A stretch of DNA of 64,000 nt, taken from CAKSQF01 sp964569225. Lineage in GTDB: Bacteria; Bacillota; Clostridia; Oscillospirales; CAG-272. The notes beneath the pieces are model-generated. The model saw nothing but the letters and a program-made list of their open reading frames with translations, had not been told where the DNA came from and did no database searches. Below are positions 43,595 to 52,936 of the stretch, one piece after another; positions within the stretch are counted from its first letter, which is position 1; the number at the start of each line of letters is the position of its first letter. The stretch is taken from the NCBI GenBank assembly GCA_964569225.1, contig CAZMTU010000002.1, positions 6,854-70,853 on the forward strand, given 5' to 3'. The position numbers and the translations under genes are program-made.

Positions 43595-45205
43595 TCAATT
43601 ATTTTCATCAATGCGGGTATAGAGAATCGGTACCTCTCCCAGCTGGAAGACAGCGGGTAATTCTACAGGCGCCCAACTCAGCTTTTCCATCCCCAATACA
43701 CCCGCCAGCTTTTCGCAGCCCTGCGGTATTACCGGCGCAAAAAGATTTGCCATATTCGCCATAAGATAAAGACAGGTAGCGGTAGTATTGCCAAAATCGG
43801 TCAGGTCCTCCGCCTTCGCCTGAATCCACGGCTTCTGATCGTCGTAATACTTGTTAGCATACTGGATCAGCGCCACCATTTCTTCTGCGGCTGAACGCAG
43901 CTCGGCGTTGTCGATCAGCTCACCGATCGACCGGTACAGTCCCTCCACATGCGCCTTTACTTCGGGATTAACGGTTCCGGCAGGCACCAAACCGCCAAAT
44001 TTTTTCTTAAGGAAGGAAAGGTTGCGGTTTACAAAATTCCCGAATCCGCCTGCCAAAAACTTATTATAGGTGGTAATCATTTCAGATACCGAAAAGTTCA
44101 CATCCCGACGCTCCGGATTGTACAGAATGGTATAAAAACGGACGCAATCCGCAGGATACCGCTCCGCCAGTTCGTGTACAGAAATCAGGTTTCCCTTGGA
44201 TTTGGACATTTTTTCATCATTCATGTTTACATATTCAGAGGAAACAATATGAGTCGGCAGACAAATATCGGGATCCATTGCCATAAGCAGCGCAGGAAAA
44301 ATCACCGTATGGAAAGGAATATTATCCTTTCCGTGTACATAATAATTGTTCAGACCGCCGTCATCCTTCATATAGGCGTCAAAGTCGATGCCCCGCTGCT
44401 CGGCAACCCATCTGCCGGTAGTCATATAGCCAAGTACCGCCTCAAACCAGACATAGATCCGTTTGGATTCATAGCCCGAGATGGGCACCTCGATCCCCCA
44501 GTCCAAATCCCGGGTAGCAGCCCGGTCGGGCAAGCCCTGCAAAAGATATTTTTTGGTTTCATTCACCGCGTTCAGCCGCCAGTGCGGCGCCATCTTAGCC
44601 GCAAATGCCTCAATAGGCTTTTGAAATTTGGACAGTGAAAACATCAGATGCTTATTCATTCGGGTAGCGGTAGGCGTATGACAGGTCCGGCATCGCTTAT
44701 CCTTCAGTTCCTTGGAATCAAAGGAAGCGTTGCAGAATTCACACTGATCGCCCCGGGTTTCCTTCCCGCATACAGGACACTTTCCCTCGATTTCCCGGTC
44801 GGATACAAAATGACCGCATACCTCGCAGTAATCCTGTTCCTCGGTGGTTTCATAAAGATACCCGTTATTTTGAATTTTGCGAAAAATAGCCTGAACGCCC
44901 TGCTTGTGGTAATCGGTAAAGGTAGCGGTATAGCGGTCATATGAGAAAAGCAGCGCTTCAAAATCCCGGGTAAACTCCTCATGATAGTGTTCCGCGATAG
45001 AAGCAGGCGTTACATTTTCCCTTTTTGCCCGCTCTGTGATAGGTGTTCCATGAGAGTCAGTACCTGAAACGTAAATCACATCATAGCCTGCCAACCGTCC
45101 GTAACGTGCCAGCACATCACCCGGCAGCAGCGCAGCTAAATGGCCCACATGAAGCGAATTGTTGGCATACGGCCACGCGCCGCCTATAAAATATCTTTTT
45201 TTCAA
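43595..45205 (-). CDS. metG: Methionyl-tRNA synthetase
   Basis: The roughly 536-residue synthetase charges tRNA-Met. The HIGH motif appears as HVGH in WPYANNSLHVGHL, the KMSKS motif as KMSKSKGN, and the connective domain has two zinc knuckles (CEVCGHF, CPVCGKE, CEFCNAS, CRTCHTP). It lacks the C-terminal tRNA-binding dimerisation domain. A TTG start at 45205 is preferred because GGAAGGA lies 11 nt before it; ATG 45244 has no ribosome site. No T-box leader was found. Confidence 0.96.
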   Translation of the reverse strand: MKKRYFIGGAWPYANNSLHVGHLAALLPGDVLARYGRLAGYDVIYVSGTDSHGTPITERAKRENVTPASIAEHYHEEFTRDFEALLFSYDRYTATFTDYHKQGVQAIFRKIQNNGYLYETTEEQDYCEVCGHFVSDREIEGKCPVCGKETRGDQCEFCNASFDSKELKDKRCRTCHTPTATRMNKHLMFSLSKFQKPIEAFAAKMAPHWRLNAVNETKKYLLQGLPDRAATRDLDWGIEVPISGYESKRIYVWFEAVLGYMTTGRWVAEQRGIDFDAYMKDDGGLNNYYVHGKDNIPFHTVIFPALLMAMDPDICLPTHIVSSEYVNMNDEKMSKSKGNLISVHELAERYPADCVRFYTILYNPERRDVNFSVSEMITTYNKFLAGGFGNFVNRNLSFLKKKFGGLVPAGTVNPEVKAHVEGLYRSIGELIDNAELRSAAEEMVALIQYANKYYDDQKPWIQAKAEDLTDFGNTTATCLYLMANMANLFAPVIPQGCEKLAGVLGMEKLSWAPVELPAVFQLGEVPILYTRIDENN

Positions 45206-45494
45206 AGCTGAATCATTCCTTCCGTCAAACGACTGCCCGATCATTCGGGTTATTTTTCATCCATAAATGACTGTAATTTTCCATGCTTTTCCCCGCCGCC
45301 CGCGGCAGAGGAAGCGTCAATACAATATATAGGTTAGTATAACACAAAAAAAGGGAAAAAGCAAGTTTTTTCCGAAATTTTGCAGCCATCCGCATAGCAA
45401 TTGCTTTTCATACATAAAAATAAACCATAAACGGCATCGCATGGCGCCGCATATAACATGCCGACGCCTTTTGCGCCGGGAAAGGATAACCGAT

Positions 45495-47072
45495 ATGGCA
45501 AAACTCAAGGTATTTATACGAAACGTGTTCCTACTGACGCTTACCTCTCTGTTGATGAGAACGGTAAGCGTTTCCTTCAATTTATATCTGACTGAACGGT
45601 TAGGAAGCGACGGAATGGGGTTGTTTTCACTGGTTATGTCGGTATTCAATTTAGCAGTGACCGTCGCTACCTCCGCAGTCACGTTAGCCGCCACCCGATT
45701 GGTATCTGAAGCCATGGGAGAATCAGGCGGCAGAGAAAGTCCCAAAGTGCTGGCCGCCATGAAAGTCTGCATCCGGTACGCGCTGTTTTTCGGTACGCTT
45801 GCCTGTGTCGGTCTGTTCTTGCTCTCGATTCCCATCGGCAAGTTTATTTTGTCAGATGTCCGCACCATTCCTTCCCTGCGTTTACTGGCGCTCTCCCTTC
45901 CTTTTTTGGCGCTGACCTCCGCGCTATCCGGTTATTTCACCGCCGTGAGGCGGGTCAGTAAGAACGCGCTGACCCAAATACTGGAACAGGCGCTTCGCAT
46001 CGGCGGAACAGTGGCATTGCTTACTTATTTTACCAGCGGCGGCTTGGAAAAAGCCTGCTTATGGGTCGTTGCCGGTTCGGTACTGGGCAATTCCTTTTCC
46101 TTTCTATACTGTCTGCTCCTCTATCTCGCCGATCTTCACCGCCATCATCGAAAGGAAAAAGCAACTGAAGCCCTGCTGGCGCCAATGCAGAAAAAGCTGC
46201 TGTCTATTGCCCTTCCGGTGGCGCTTTCCTCTTATCTGCGCTCCGGGTTGGTGACGCTGGAGCATCTGCTCATTCCGTGGGGACTGAAAAAACAGGGGGA
46301 TTCCCGCACGCAAGCCCTTTCTACCTACGGTCTGATGCAGGGAATGGCGCTGCCGATCGTCATGTTTCCCTATGCTTTTCTATCTCCCTTCTGTTCTCTG
46401 CTAATCCCTGAAATCGCTGAAAAAAAGGCGGCGGGCGATGAAATCGGTGTAGAACGGATCACCTGCCGGGTTCTGCGCTTTGTCCTTGCGTTCGGCATCG
46501 GAACCGCCGGCGTAATGCTCTGTCTGTCCACCGAACTGGGGCTGGTTGCCTGTGACAGCAGGGAAGCGGCCACTTATATCCGTCTACTGGCGCCGCTGGT
46601 GCCGGTCATGTACTTAGACACCGCCGTAGACAGCATTCTGAAAGGTCTGAACGAACAACTCTGGTGTATGCGGGTAAACATTCTGGACGCCGGTCTGTCG
46701 GTGCTGATCGTACTGTTTCTGCTTCCGAGAATCGGCATCTACGGCTATATTGCCGAAATCTTTGCCTGTGAGCTGATCAACGCCTCCCTTTCCATTTTAC
46801 GGCTAATGCAAATCGTTCGATTCCCCGCGTCTATAATATCTATGATCTTAAATCCGCTCATCTCTATATTCGGCGCCACTTTTCTGTCAAAACTGATCTT
46901 CGCATGGACCGTTCCCTTCGCGCTTACCGGTTGGGTGCTCAGCCTGCATATTCTGATGATTGCAGGTCTGTTTATTCTTTTCCTTCTTCTGCTGAACCGG
47001 CTGACCAATTCGAAACCGCTTCGCAGACTGTTCACCCATCAGCATGCCGTCCCTGCGCACGATCAAAGCTGA
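45495..47072 (+). CDS. SpoVB/MurJ-type lipid-linked oligosaccharide flippase
   Basis: The 525-residue membrane protein has about 14 helices and the N-terminal pattern RNVFLLTLTSLLMRTVSVSF typical of the stage V sporulation protein B branch of the MOP superfamily. Members flip lipid II or similar carriers. The start at 45495 follows GGGAAAGG by 9 nt. It is a single gene; sporulation involvement cannot be judged here. Confidence 0.9.
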   Translation: MAKLKVFIRNVFLLTLTSLLMRTVSVSFNLYLTERLGSDGMGLFSLVMSVFNLAVTVATSAVTLAATRLVSEAMGESGGRESPKVLAAMKVCIRYALFFGTLACVGLFLLSIPIGKFILSDVRTIPSLRLLALSLPFLALTSALSGYFTAVRRVSKNALTQILEQALRIGGTVALLTYFTSGGLEKACLWVVAGSVLGNSFSFLYCLLLYLADLHRHHRKEKATEALLAPMQKKLLSIALPVALSSYLRSGLVTLEHLLIPWGLKKQGDSRTQALSTYGLMQGMALPIVMFPYAFLSPFCSLLIPEIAEKKAAGDEIGVERITCRVLRFVLAFGIGTAGVMLCLSTELGLVACDSREAATYIRLLAPLVPVMYLDTAVDSILKGLNEQLWCMRVNILDAGLSVLIVLFLLPRIGIYGYIAEIFACELINASLSILRLMQIVRFPASIISMILNPLISIFGATFLSKLIFAWTVPFALTGWVLSLHILMIAGLFILFLLLLNRLTNSKPLRRLFTHQHAVPAHDQS

Positions 47073-47181
47073 TCTTCCGTATAAATACAGCTCACCGGCT
47101 TATACGGTCAAAGCCTTTTTGTTTTTTTCAAATAATCCCCTAATCCCTCTAAAAAGCTTTATACCTTTCCACAAAATGAAT

Positions 47182-47252
47182 TAAGCCGGAACCTTCCAAA
47201 CGGCTTGTCTACAGATCACGGGGCTGCCGCAAATGATATTTGCGGCAGCCCC
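47182..47252 (+). terminator. Two terminator-like hairpins after the flippase gene
   Basis: AAGCCG/CGGCTT lies at about 47182-47206, and GGGGCTGCCGCAAAT with ATTTGCGGCAGCCCC forms a 15-bp perfect stem at 47220-47252. Neither has an immediate long T-run. The rest of the 379-bp intergenic region holds the promoter at 47388 and nothing else I can support. Confidence 0.55.
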
Positions 47253-47387
47253 TCGCTTGATGTTTGCTTTTTTCCTCTCGGTTTGGGTGCAAAATAAGCG
47301 TACCCGCTAAAAAACTATATCAATCTGAATTATGACGAATCAAATCCGTGTTTTCTATAAAAAAATTGTAAAATTCTAATAAACATC

Positions 47388-47415
47388 TTGACAAACCGTT
47401 CATTTGTGCTATAAT
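47388..47415 (+). promoter_or_regulatory. Promoter of the phosphoribosyltransferase gene
   Basis: TTGACA (47388-47393), a 16-nt spacer and TATAAT (47410-47415) lie about 35 nt before the start codon. Confidence 0.8.
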
Positions 47416-47451
47416 ATAAATAAATCAAAATTCCAAATTCGGAGATTTTTT

Positions 47452-48009
47452 ATGAATTATTACGAAATGAAAGTAGCCGGTCTCACTCGCAGGCTGCCGA
47501 TCTGCCCGCTGAACGATCATTTGTCTATTGCGGGCTTTGTAATCTTTGGCGATCAGGCCCTAACCGTTGCCTGTGCCCATGAACTATTAGCCCAAGCACC
47601 CGATTTTGACTACCTCATCACCGCCGAAGCCAAAGGAAATCCGTTGGCGCATGAAATGGCGCGTCAAAGGGGGGATGAAAAGTATTTTGTCGCCCGCAAA
47701 GCCACTAAGCTGTATATGACGGACGTATTCGGCGTAGAGGTCCGCTCTATCACCACCGCTTCCGTTCAGCACCTTTACATCGATGGCGATGATGCCCGGA
47801 TGATGAACGGGAAGAAAATCCTCATCGTGGACGATGTGATCTCTACCGGCGAATCTCTGAGAGCGGTAGAGGAGCTGGTCAAAAAGGCAGGCGGAAACAT
47901 CTGCGGCAGAATGACCGTTTTAGCGGAAGGGGCTGCGGCCGATCGGGATGATATCATCTATTTGGAAAAGCTCCCTCTTTTCACGACTGACGGGCGACCC
48001 ATTGGCTAA
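47452..48009 (+). CDS. Adenine phosphoribosyltransferase-like protein
   Basis: The 185-residue protein has the PRPP loop ILIVDDVISTGES, the DYLITAEAKGNPLAHEMA region and a FVARKATKLYM segment as in Apt/Xpt-type purine salvage enzymes. The base specificity is not certain. Start 47452 follows GGAG by 7 nt. The promoter at 47388 is close, so the leader is short. Confidence 0.85.
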   Translation: MNYYEMKVAGLTRRLPICPLNDHLSIAGFVIFGDQALTVACAHELLAQAPDFDYLITAEAKGNPLAHEMARQRGDEKYFVARKATKLYMTDVFGVEVRSITTASVQHLYIDGDDARMMNGKKILIVDDVISTGESLRAVEELVKKAGGNICGRMTVLAEGAAADRDDIIYLEKLPLFTTDGRPIG

Positions 48010-48024
48010 AGCATTGACCAAGTT

Positions 48025-48056
48025 CAATAGACGGTGTCTATAGACGCTGCCTATTG
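48025..48056. other. Strong intergenic hairpin
   Basis: CAATAG and CTATTG enclose a GTGTC/GACGC stem with loop TATA. There is no T-run, so it may be a processing or stability element between the phosphoribosyltransferase and the binding-protein gene. Confidence 0.5.
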
Positions 48057-48091
48057 TAAATTGATAATTTATTGAAAGGAATGTATATTAA

Positions 48092-49564
48092 ATGAGAAAA
48101 AAACTCACCGCCCTGTTTTTATGTCTGGTCATAAGCCTATCTGTTGCAGCGACGCTGGCTTCCTGTACGGAAAAGTCAGATGATTCCAATGCTTCGTCAA
48201 ACGGAGACCAAAACAAAGAATACTTGGATAACGTTCCAGATATCAATATGAATGGTGCTATTATCAATTTTGCTATCGCGGAAGCAGACAACGACGGCTT
48301 CCATTACCGTTCCATCTATGCCGATGAAGAAAGCGATGACAGTGTAGACATCGCTGTATTCCAAAGAAACCGCAAGCTGGAATCCCGTTTCAACTGTACG
48401 ATTGAAGTAGCGCACTATCAGGACCAGAACCTGACTACCACCATTAATACCACTCTTCAAGCGGGCGACCCGGATTACGATATTTTGGCTGCCCGTCAGT
48501 ATGACGATGTGGCGCTGGTACTGCAAGGGCATGTACTGGACCTGAACACCTTGTCTGACTACGGCGCGGATTACATAGACCTGTCGGCTGATTACTGGCC
48601 CTCCGATTACATCGAGGGACTGAAAGTAGGGGATGGCACCTATTGGGTAACAGGCGACCTTTGTATGAGATATACCGGCGGCTTCTACTGCTATTTTGTA
48701 AATACGCAGCTATATGAAAGATCGCTGCAGGCAACCTACGGTTCGATTTATGATGTGGTAAAGCAAGGCAACTGGTCGCTGGATCTGCTGGCTGAGATGG
48801 CGGTATACGGTTATGAGGACGACGGCAACGATAAAGTGGACACCGCCGATCAGTTGGGCGTTGCGCAACCGATTTGGGATAACACCAACGGCATGTCCAT
48901 CAGTGCAGGTGTAAAATACAGCACAACAAACGCCGACGGAACTATTTCTCTGCTCTTCACCGGCTCCAATGAAACCCTTATTTCCTTTATGGAAAAAATG
49001 TATACCTTGCTGAATACGCCTGGCGTATACAACTACGGCGGCGGGTATCAGGAGGCTATGCTGAAGTTCTCCTCCGGCGAAGCCACCTTTGTATCCGGCC
49101 GTCTGAATCAGGCGGAGCTTTACCTGCGTGACATGATGGATGACTATGCGGTCATTCCCAACCCGAAGCTGAGCGCGGAACAGGAAAATTACGTTTCATC
49201 CGTACATGACGCTATCAACCTGTACGGTATCTGCGCGTACAGTGCTCAAATTGATTACGCCGCCGCTCTGCTGGAAGCGCTGGAAGCAGAATCCTATCAT
49301 TCGATCAGACCTGTCTACTATGACAGCGCGTTGAAGTTTAAGTATACCCGCGGCGGTGAAAGCGCTGAAATGATCGACCTGATGAACTCAGTCAGCTACT
49401 CCGACTTCGTATATGTATGGCAGTTCTCCGCTGAAATGTCCGACTTGGGCATGTTCCTGCGGAACACTGTAACCAGCAAATCAGTTACCTCTGCCATTAA
49501 ACGTAATCAAAAAATGTGGCAGACAGGACTCGACTCCATTCAGGAAAAAATAGATGAGATCTAA
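48092..49564 (+). CDS. Extracellular solute-binding lipoprotein (family 1)
   Basis: The 490-residue protein has a lipoprotein signal with lipobox TLASC, a Ser/Asp-rich linker and a large binding fold with KLESRFNCTIEV and DPDYDILAARQYDD, typical of carbohydrate ABC-transporter binding proteins. No permease or ATPase genes are next to it, so it is an orphan component here. GAAAGGA precedes the ATG at 12 nt. It lies upstream of uxaC, which hints at uronate or oligosaccharide capture. Confidence 0.85.
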   Translation: MRKKLTALFLCLVISLSVAATLASCTEKSDDSNASSNGDQNKEYLDNVPDINMNGAIINFAIAEADNDGFHYRSIYADEESDDSVDIAVFQRNRKLESRFNCTIEVAHYQDQNLTTTINTTLQAGDPDYDILAARQYDDVALVLQGHVLDLNTLSDYGADYIDLSADYWPSDYIEGLKVGDGTYWVTGDLCMRYTGGFYCYFVNTQLYERSLQATYGSIYDVVKQGNWSLDLLAEMAVYGYEDDGNDKVDTADQLGVAQPIWDNTNGMSISAGVKYSTTNADGTISLLFTGSNETLISFMEKMYTLLNTPGVYNYGGGYQEAMLKFSSGEATFVSGRLNQAELYLRDMMDDYAVIPNPKLSAEQENYVSSVHDAINLYGICAYSAQIDYAAALLEALEAESYHSIRPVYYDSALKFKYTRGGESAEMIDLMNSVSYSDFVYVWQFSAEMSDLGMFLRNTVTSKSVTSAIKRNQKMWQTGLDSIQEKIDEI

Positions 49565-49663
49565 CAAAAGCGCATGAAATCCGTGCGAACACACCACGCG
49601 CTTTTGCAGAAAATTTGATTTGGCGGATTCCGCCGTCACTCAATGTTTGATTATGATTTAAAT

Positions 49664-49700
49664 AAAGCCGGAAGCTTCAAACAAATCTTCCGGCTTTATC
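49664..49700 (+). terminator. Terminator after the binding-protein gene
   Basis: AAAGCCGGAAG (49664-49674) and CTTCCGGCTTT (49687-49697) form an 11-bp stem followed by ATCTTAT. A weaker CAAAAGCGC/GCGCTTTTG stem lies at 49565-49606. Confidence 0.78.
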
Positions 49701-49761
49701 TTATAAAATTGCCTGACAGCTTCAAAGCGCCATGTCAGGCATCTCAATAAGGAGTTACGCA

Positions 49762-51219
49762 ATGAATCCAACAGTTTTACTGAGAGGAGATACCGCCGTC
49801 CGACTGTACGGACAGGTAAAAGATCTTCCGATTTATGACTATCACTGCCATCTCTCCCCGAAAGAAATCTGGGAGGACCGGCCGGCCAGCGACCTGACCT
49901 CCCTGTGGCTATCGGGCGATCATTATAAGTGGCGGCTTATGCGTCAAAGCGGCATTGAAGAACGGTTGATCACCGGTGACGCTCCGCCTAAAGAAAAGCT
50001 GCGTGCTTACGCCGCCGCTCTTTCCACTGCGGCGGGCAATCCGCTCTACCTCTGGACGCAAATGGAGCTGTCCCGCTATTTTGGAATCGAGGAATTACTC
50101 ACTCAAGAGAATGCCGAAAAAATTTATGATCAGGCAAACAAGATTATCCATTCGCAGCGTCTGTCTCCCCGAAAGCTCATTGCCATGAGCGGCGTGAAGG
50201 TGATCGCCACCACCGATGATCCTGCCGATTCGTTGATCTGGCATGAAAAGCTGGCAGCTGACCCCACGCTTCCCTGTCGGGTCATTCCCTCCTTCCGCCC
50301 TGACAGACTGCTGCTGATCCGGGCAAAGGATTATCAGAGCTATCTGAAAAAGCTGGAAGCAATCTGCGGTTTTCCTATTGATTCTTATCATGCGCTGATG
50401 GAAGCGGCTGAGCTGCGGTTAAACGCATTTGTAAGGTTAGGCTGCCGCTGTACCGATCTGGGCATTCCCGTTTTTCCTTCCGCCATTGGCAGCGAAGCGG
50501 AGGCAGAAACCGCATTTGCTTCCGTACTGGAGGGTCAATTGCTGTCTGACAGTGCGTTTAACGCCTTTTTAGGACGTGCCATGACCGATCTCGGCAGACT
50601 GTACGCCAAGCATGGACTGCTGATGCAGCTCCACATGGCAGTGCTGCGCAATGTGAACATCCCGCTCTATGAAGCGCTGGGCGCCGATGCCGGCGGGGAC
50701 TGCATGGGCGATCCCATTCCGGCTGCTCATCTCGCCAACCTTCTGAACACCATTCATAAAGCGGGAGGACTGCCCCCCACTGTTCTTTACACCCTCAATC
50801 CGGCTATGACGCCGCTGCTCTGTACGGTGGCAGGTTCCTTCCCAGGTGTAGTCTGCGGCGCCGCATGGTGGTTTTGCGACCACGCCAGAGGGATTGAGGA
50901 AGTGCTGCGCGCCGTTGCCGAAACCGGACAGCTCGGCAGCTTCTACGGCATGCTGACCGACTCCCGGTCCTTCCTCTCCTACACCCGCCATGACTATTTC
51001 CGAAGAATTCTTTGCAGTTTTTTAGGCGAACTGATTGACAAAGGAGAATTTGCCGAGTGTCAGGCGCTCCCTCTCGCGGAAAAGCTCTGCTGCGGCAATA
51101 TTGCCGCGCTTTTAGATAACTTTCATATAAATTCAAAAACAGTTTATGCCGCCTCTCCAATACCGCGCTTGCGCGTCACACCGGCGGCAGAATGGAGATT
51201 ATTATGTCATCGCCGCTGA
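49762..51219 (+). CDS. uxaC: Glucuronate/galacturonate isomerase
   Basis: The 485-residue enzyme converts D-glucuronate to D-fructuronate and galacturonate to tagaturonate. The metal motif YDYHCHLSP, the ATTDDPAD segment and the WWFCDHARGIEEVL and DSRSFLSYTRHDYFRR region are intact. AAGGAG lies 8 nt before ATG 49762. It overlaps the next gene by 16 bases. The rest of the uronate pathway (UxaA/B, KdgK/A) is not in the window. Confidence 0.95.
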   Translation: MNPTVLLRGDTAVRLYGQVKDLPIYDYHCHLSPKEIWEDRPASDLTSLWLSGDHYKWRLMRQSGIEERLITGDAPPKEKLRAYAAALSTAAGNPLYLWTQMELSRYFGIEELLTQENAEKIYDQANKIIHSQRLSPRKLIAMSGVKVIATTDDPADSLIWHEKLAADPTLPCRVIPSFRPDRLLLIRAKDYQSYLKKLEAICGFPIDSYHALMEAAELRLNAFVRLGCRCTDLGIPVFPSAIGSEAEAETAFASVLEGQLLSDSAFNAFLGRAMTDLGRLYAKHGLLMQLHMAVLRNVNIPLYEALGADAGGDCMGDPIPAAHLANLLNTIHKAGGLPPTVLYTLNPAMTPLLCTVAGSFPGVVCGAAWWFCDHARGIEEVLRAVAETGQLGSFYGMLTDSRSFLSYTRHDYFRRILCSFLGELIDKGEFAECQALPLAEKLCCGNIAALLDNFHINSKTVYAASPIPRLRVTPAAEWRLLCHRR

Positions 51220-52406
51220 AAATCGCCGTTATAGGCATCGGAAATATGGGCAGCGCCCATGCTATGCACCTGTTTACCGGCAAAATTAAAGGAGCTGTTT
51301 TGACAGCCGTCTGCGATACCGCCCCTGAACGACTGGACTGGGCAAAAAAAAATCTTATCGGCATTCCCTGCTTTAATGACAGTGAAGCGCTTTTTGCCGA
51401 GCATTCAGCCGATGCGGTCATCATTGCCGTTCCACATTACGCGCACGCGCCCTTGACTGTTGCCGCTTTCCGCGCCGGACTGCATGTACTTACTGAAAAA
51501 CCGGAAACCGTTCGGCTTTCCGACGCGCTTGCCATGAACAAGGCAGCCGATCGTTCGGGACTCGCCTTCGGCATCATGTTTAATCAGCGCACCAATGAGC
51601 TGTTCAGAAAAGCCAAGGAACTGTTGGCTGACGGTATATTGGGCAAGCGCCGCCGACTGGATTGGGTGGTGACCAACTGGTACCGCACACAAGCTTACTA
51701 TGACAGCGGAAGCTGGCGGGGAAGCTGGAAGGGAGAAGGCGGCGGCGTACTGCTCAATCAGGCGCCTCATAATTTGGACCTGATGCAGTGGATTTTCGGT
51801 ATGCCCTCATCTCTTCGGGCTGTCTGCCGGGAGGGAGCTTATCACCGGATTGAAGTAGAAGATGAGGCTGATATAGAGCTTACTTATAATGACGGCGCTG
51901 CCGCCCGCTTTTTCACCTCTACCGGTGAGTTTCCCGGCACCAACCGACTGGAAATTGTAGGTGACCGGGGCAAGCTTGTAATCGAGCAGGGGGTGCTCAA
52001 GCACTGGACACTGCCCTTTTCAGAAGAAGCATACCGTTTCAGCGCGACCGATTCCTTTTGCGGCATCCAGCCCGCTTACAGTGAGTTTCGCCCTTCCGCG
52101 CCTGAAATCGGTCATATCGGCGTACTGCAAGCCTTTGTCGATCATATTCAGACAGGCTCACCCCTGATTGCCGACGGAAGGGAGGGCATTCATATGCTTT
52201 CGCTGTCCAATGCCGCTTATCTGTCCTCATGGACAGGCGGCAGTACGGTATCCCTGCCCTTCTCCGAAACTGATATGGAAGCATTTAATGCACTGTTGGA
52301 GCAAAAATGCCAAAACGGACGGGATACAGCGGTAAATACAACTGTTTCTTCCTCCCGAAAGGAGGCGGATGGGCAGATCAGCCCCAGATGGAGGGTAAAC
52401 TGGTAG
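51204..52406 (+). CDS. Gfo/Idh/MocA family oxidoreductase
   Basis: The 400-residue NAD(P)-dependent enzyme has the Rossmann motif VIGIGNMGSAHA, the conserved EKPE (LTEKPETVRL) and the NQAPHNLDLMQWIFG active-site region. Members act on sugars, uronates or inositol. Start 51204 follows GGAG by 6 nt and overlaps uxaC, so it likely acts in the same uronate-related route. Confidence 0.92.
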   Translation: MSSPLKIAVIGIGNMGSAHAMHLFTGKIKGAVLTAVCDTAPERLDWAKKNLIGIPCFNDSEALFAEHSADAVIIAVPHYAHAPLTVAAFRAGLHVLTEKPETVRLSDALAMNKAADRSGLAFGIMFNQRTNELFRKAKELLADGILGKRRRLDWVVTNWYRTQAYYDSGSWRGSWKGEGGGVLLNQAPHNLDLMQWIFGMPSSLRAVCREGAYHRIEVEDEADIELTYNDGAAARFFTSTGEFPGTNRLEIVGDRGKLVIEQGVLKHWTLPFSEEAYRFSATDSFCGIQPAYSEFRPSAPEIGHIGVLQAFVDHIQTGSPLIADGREGIHMLSLSNAAYLSSWTGGSTVSLPFSETDMEAFNALLEQKCQNGRDTAVNTTVSSSRKEADGQISPRWRVNW

Positions 52407-52514
52407 GTCTTCAAAAGCTTTATCTTCCCCGACCTCCTATATATTTACCTTTCCCAAGCTCTGAGAAAATTCCGCTTCAGCCAGCGGAATTGAGCCCATA
52501 AACCTTTATATTAC

Positions 52515-52559
52515 AAAAACGCTTCCGAAACGGTAAAAATACCGTCCGGAAGCGTTTTT
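52515..52559. terminator. Long terminator at the left edge of the phage cassette
   Basis: AAAAACGCTTCCG (52515-52527) and CGGAAGCGTTTTT (52547-52559) form a 13-bp stem with an inner ACGGTA/TACCGT stem. It can stop both the uxaC operon and the leftward phage genes. Confidence 0.9.
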
Positions 52560-52573
52560 AAAGTGTCTTTCCT

Positions 52574-52927
52574 TTAAAAAGTATAGCAATCAGCCGTTGA
52601 CCCGACCGTATGATTCAGCGAGTACAGATATCCCTGCAAAGCCTTTTCGTAGCCGCTTTTGCAGCCGCTCCCGCCTCCGGCGAGATAAGCGGCAAGAAAG
52701 GCGGCTGCCGGTGCCAGTTCTTCGGGCAGAGGAAAACCGCAGGTTTTTTCCAGCGGGAAGTTCGGCGCTTGCCGTTCTGTCTGCACCGCCAGCAATTCGC
52801 AGTCCAGTGTCCGTACAGCAACTTCCAGTAATCGAAACAGCTTGTCCTGCCAAACTGCGGCATCTGTTTCAGCCGGAGCGCTGCAAAGCGCGTCGATCAG
52901 CTTCAAAACTTCTTCATTTGTCATCAT
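52574..52927 (-). CDS. Small phage head protein, possibly head completion/connector
   Basis: The 117-residue acidic helical protein has no motif I recognise. It follows the coat gene by 9 nt and is the last gene of the cassette. In P22 this position holds the head-completion factor gp4, and small helical connectors are common here, so that role is a positional guess only. Confidence 0.6.
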   Translation of the reverse strand: MMTNEEVLKLIDALCSAPAETDAAVWQDKLFRLLEVAVRTLDCELLAVQTERQAPNFPLEKTCGFPLPEELAPAAAFLAAYLAGGGSGCKSGYEKALQGYLYSLNHTVGSTADCYTF

Positions 52928-52936
52928 AGCTGAATA

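Noticed and set aside
45206..45440. T-box leader for metG
   Set aside because: No T-box core (GGTGG-type motif), specifier loop or terminator was found upstream of the gene.
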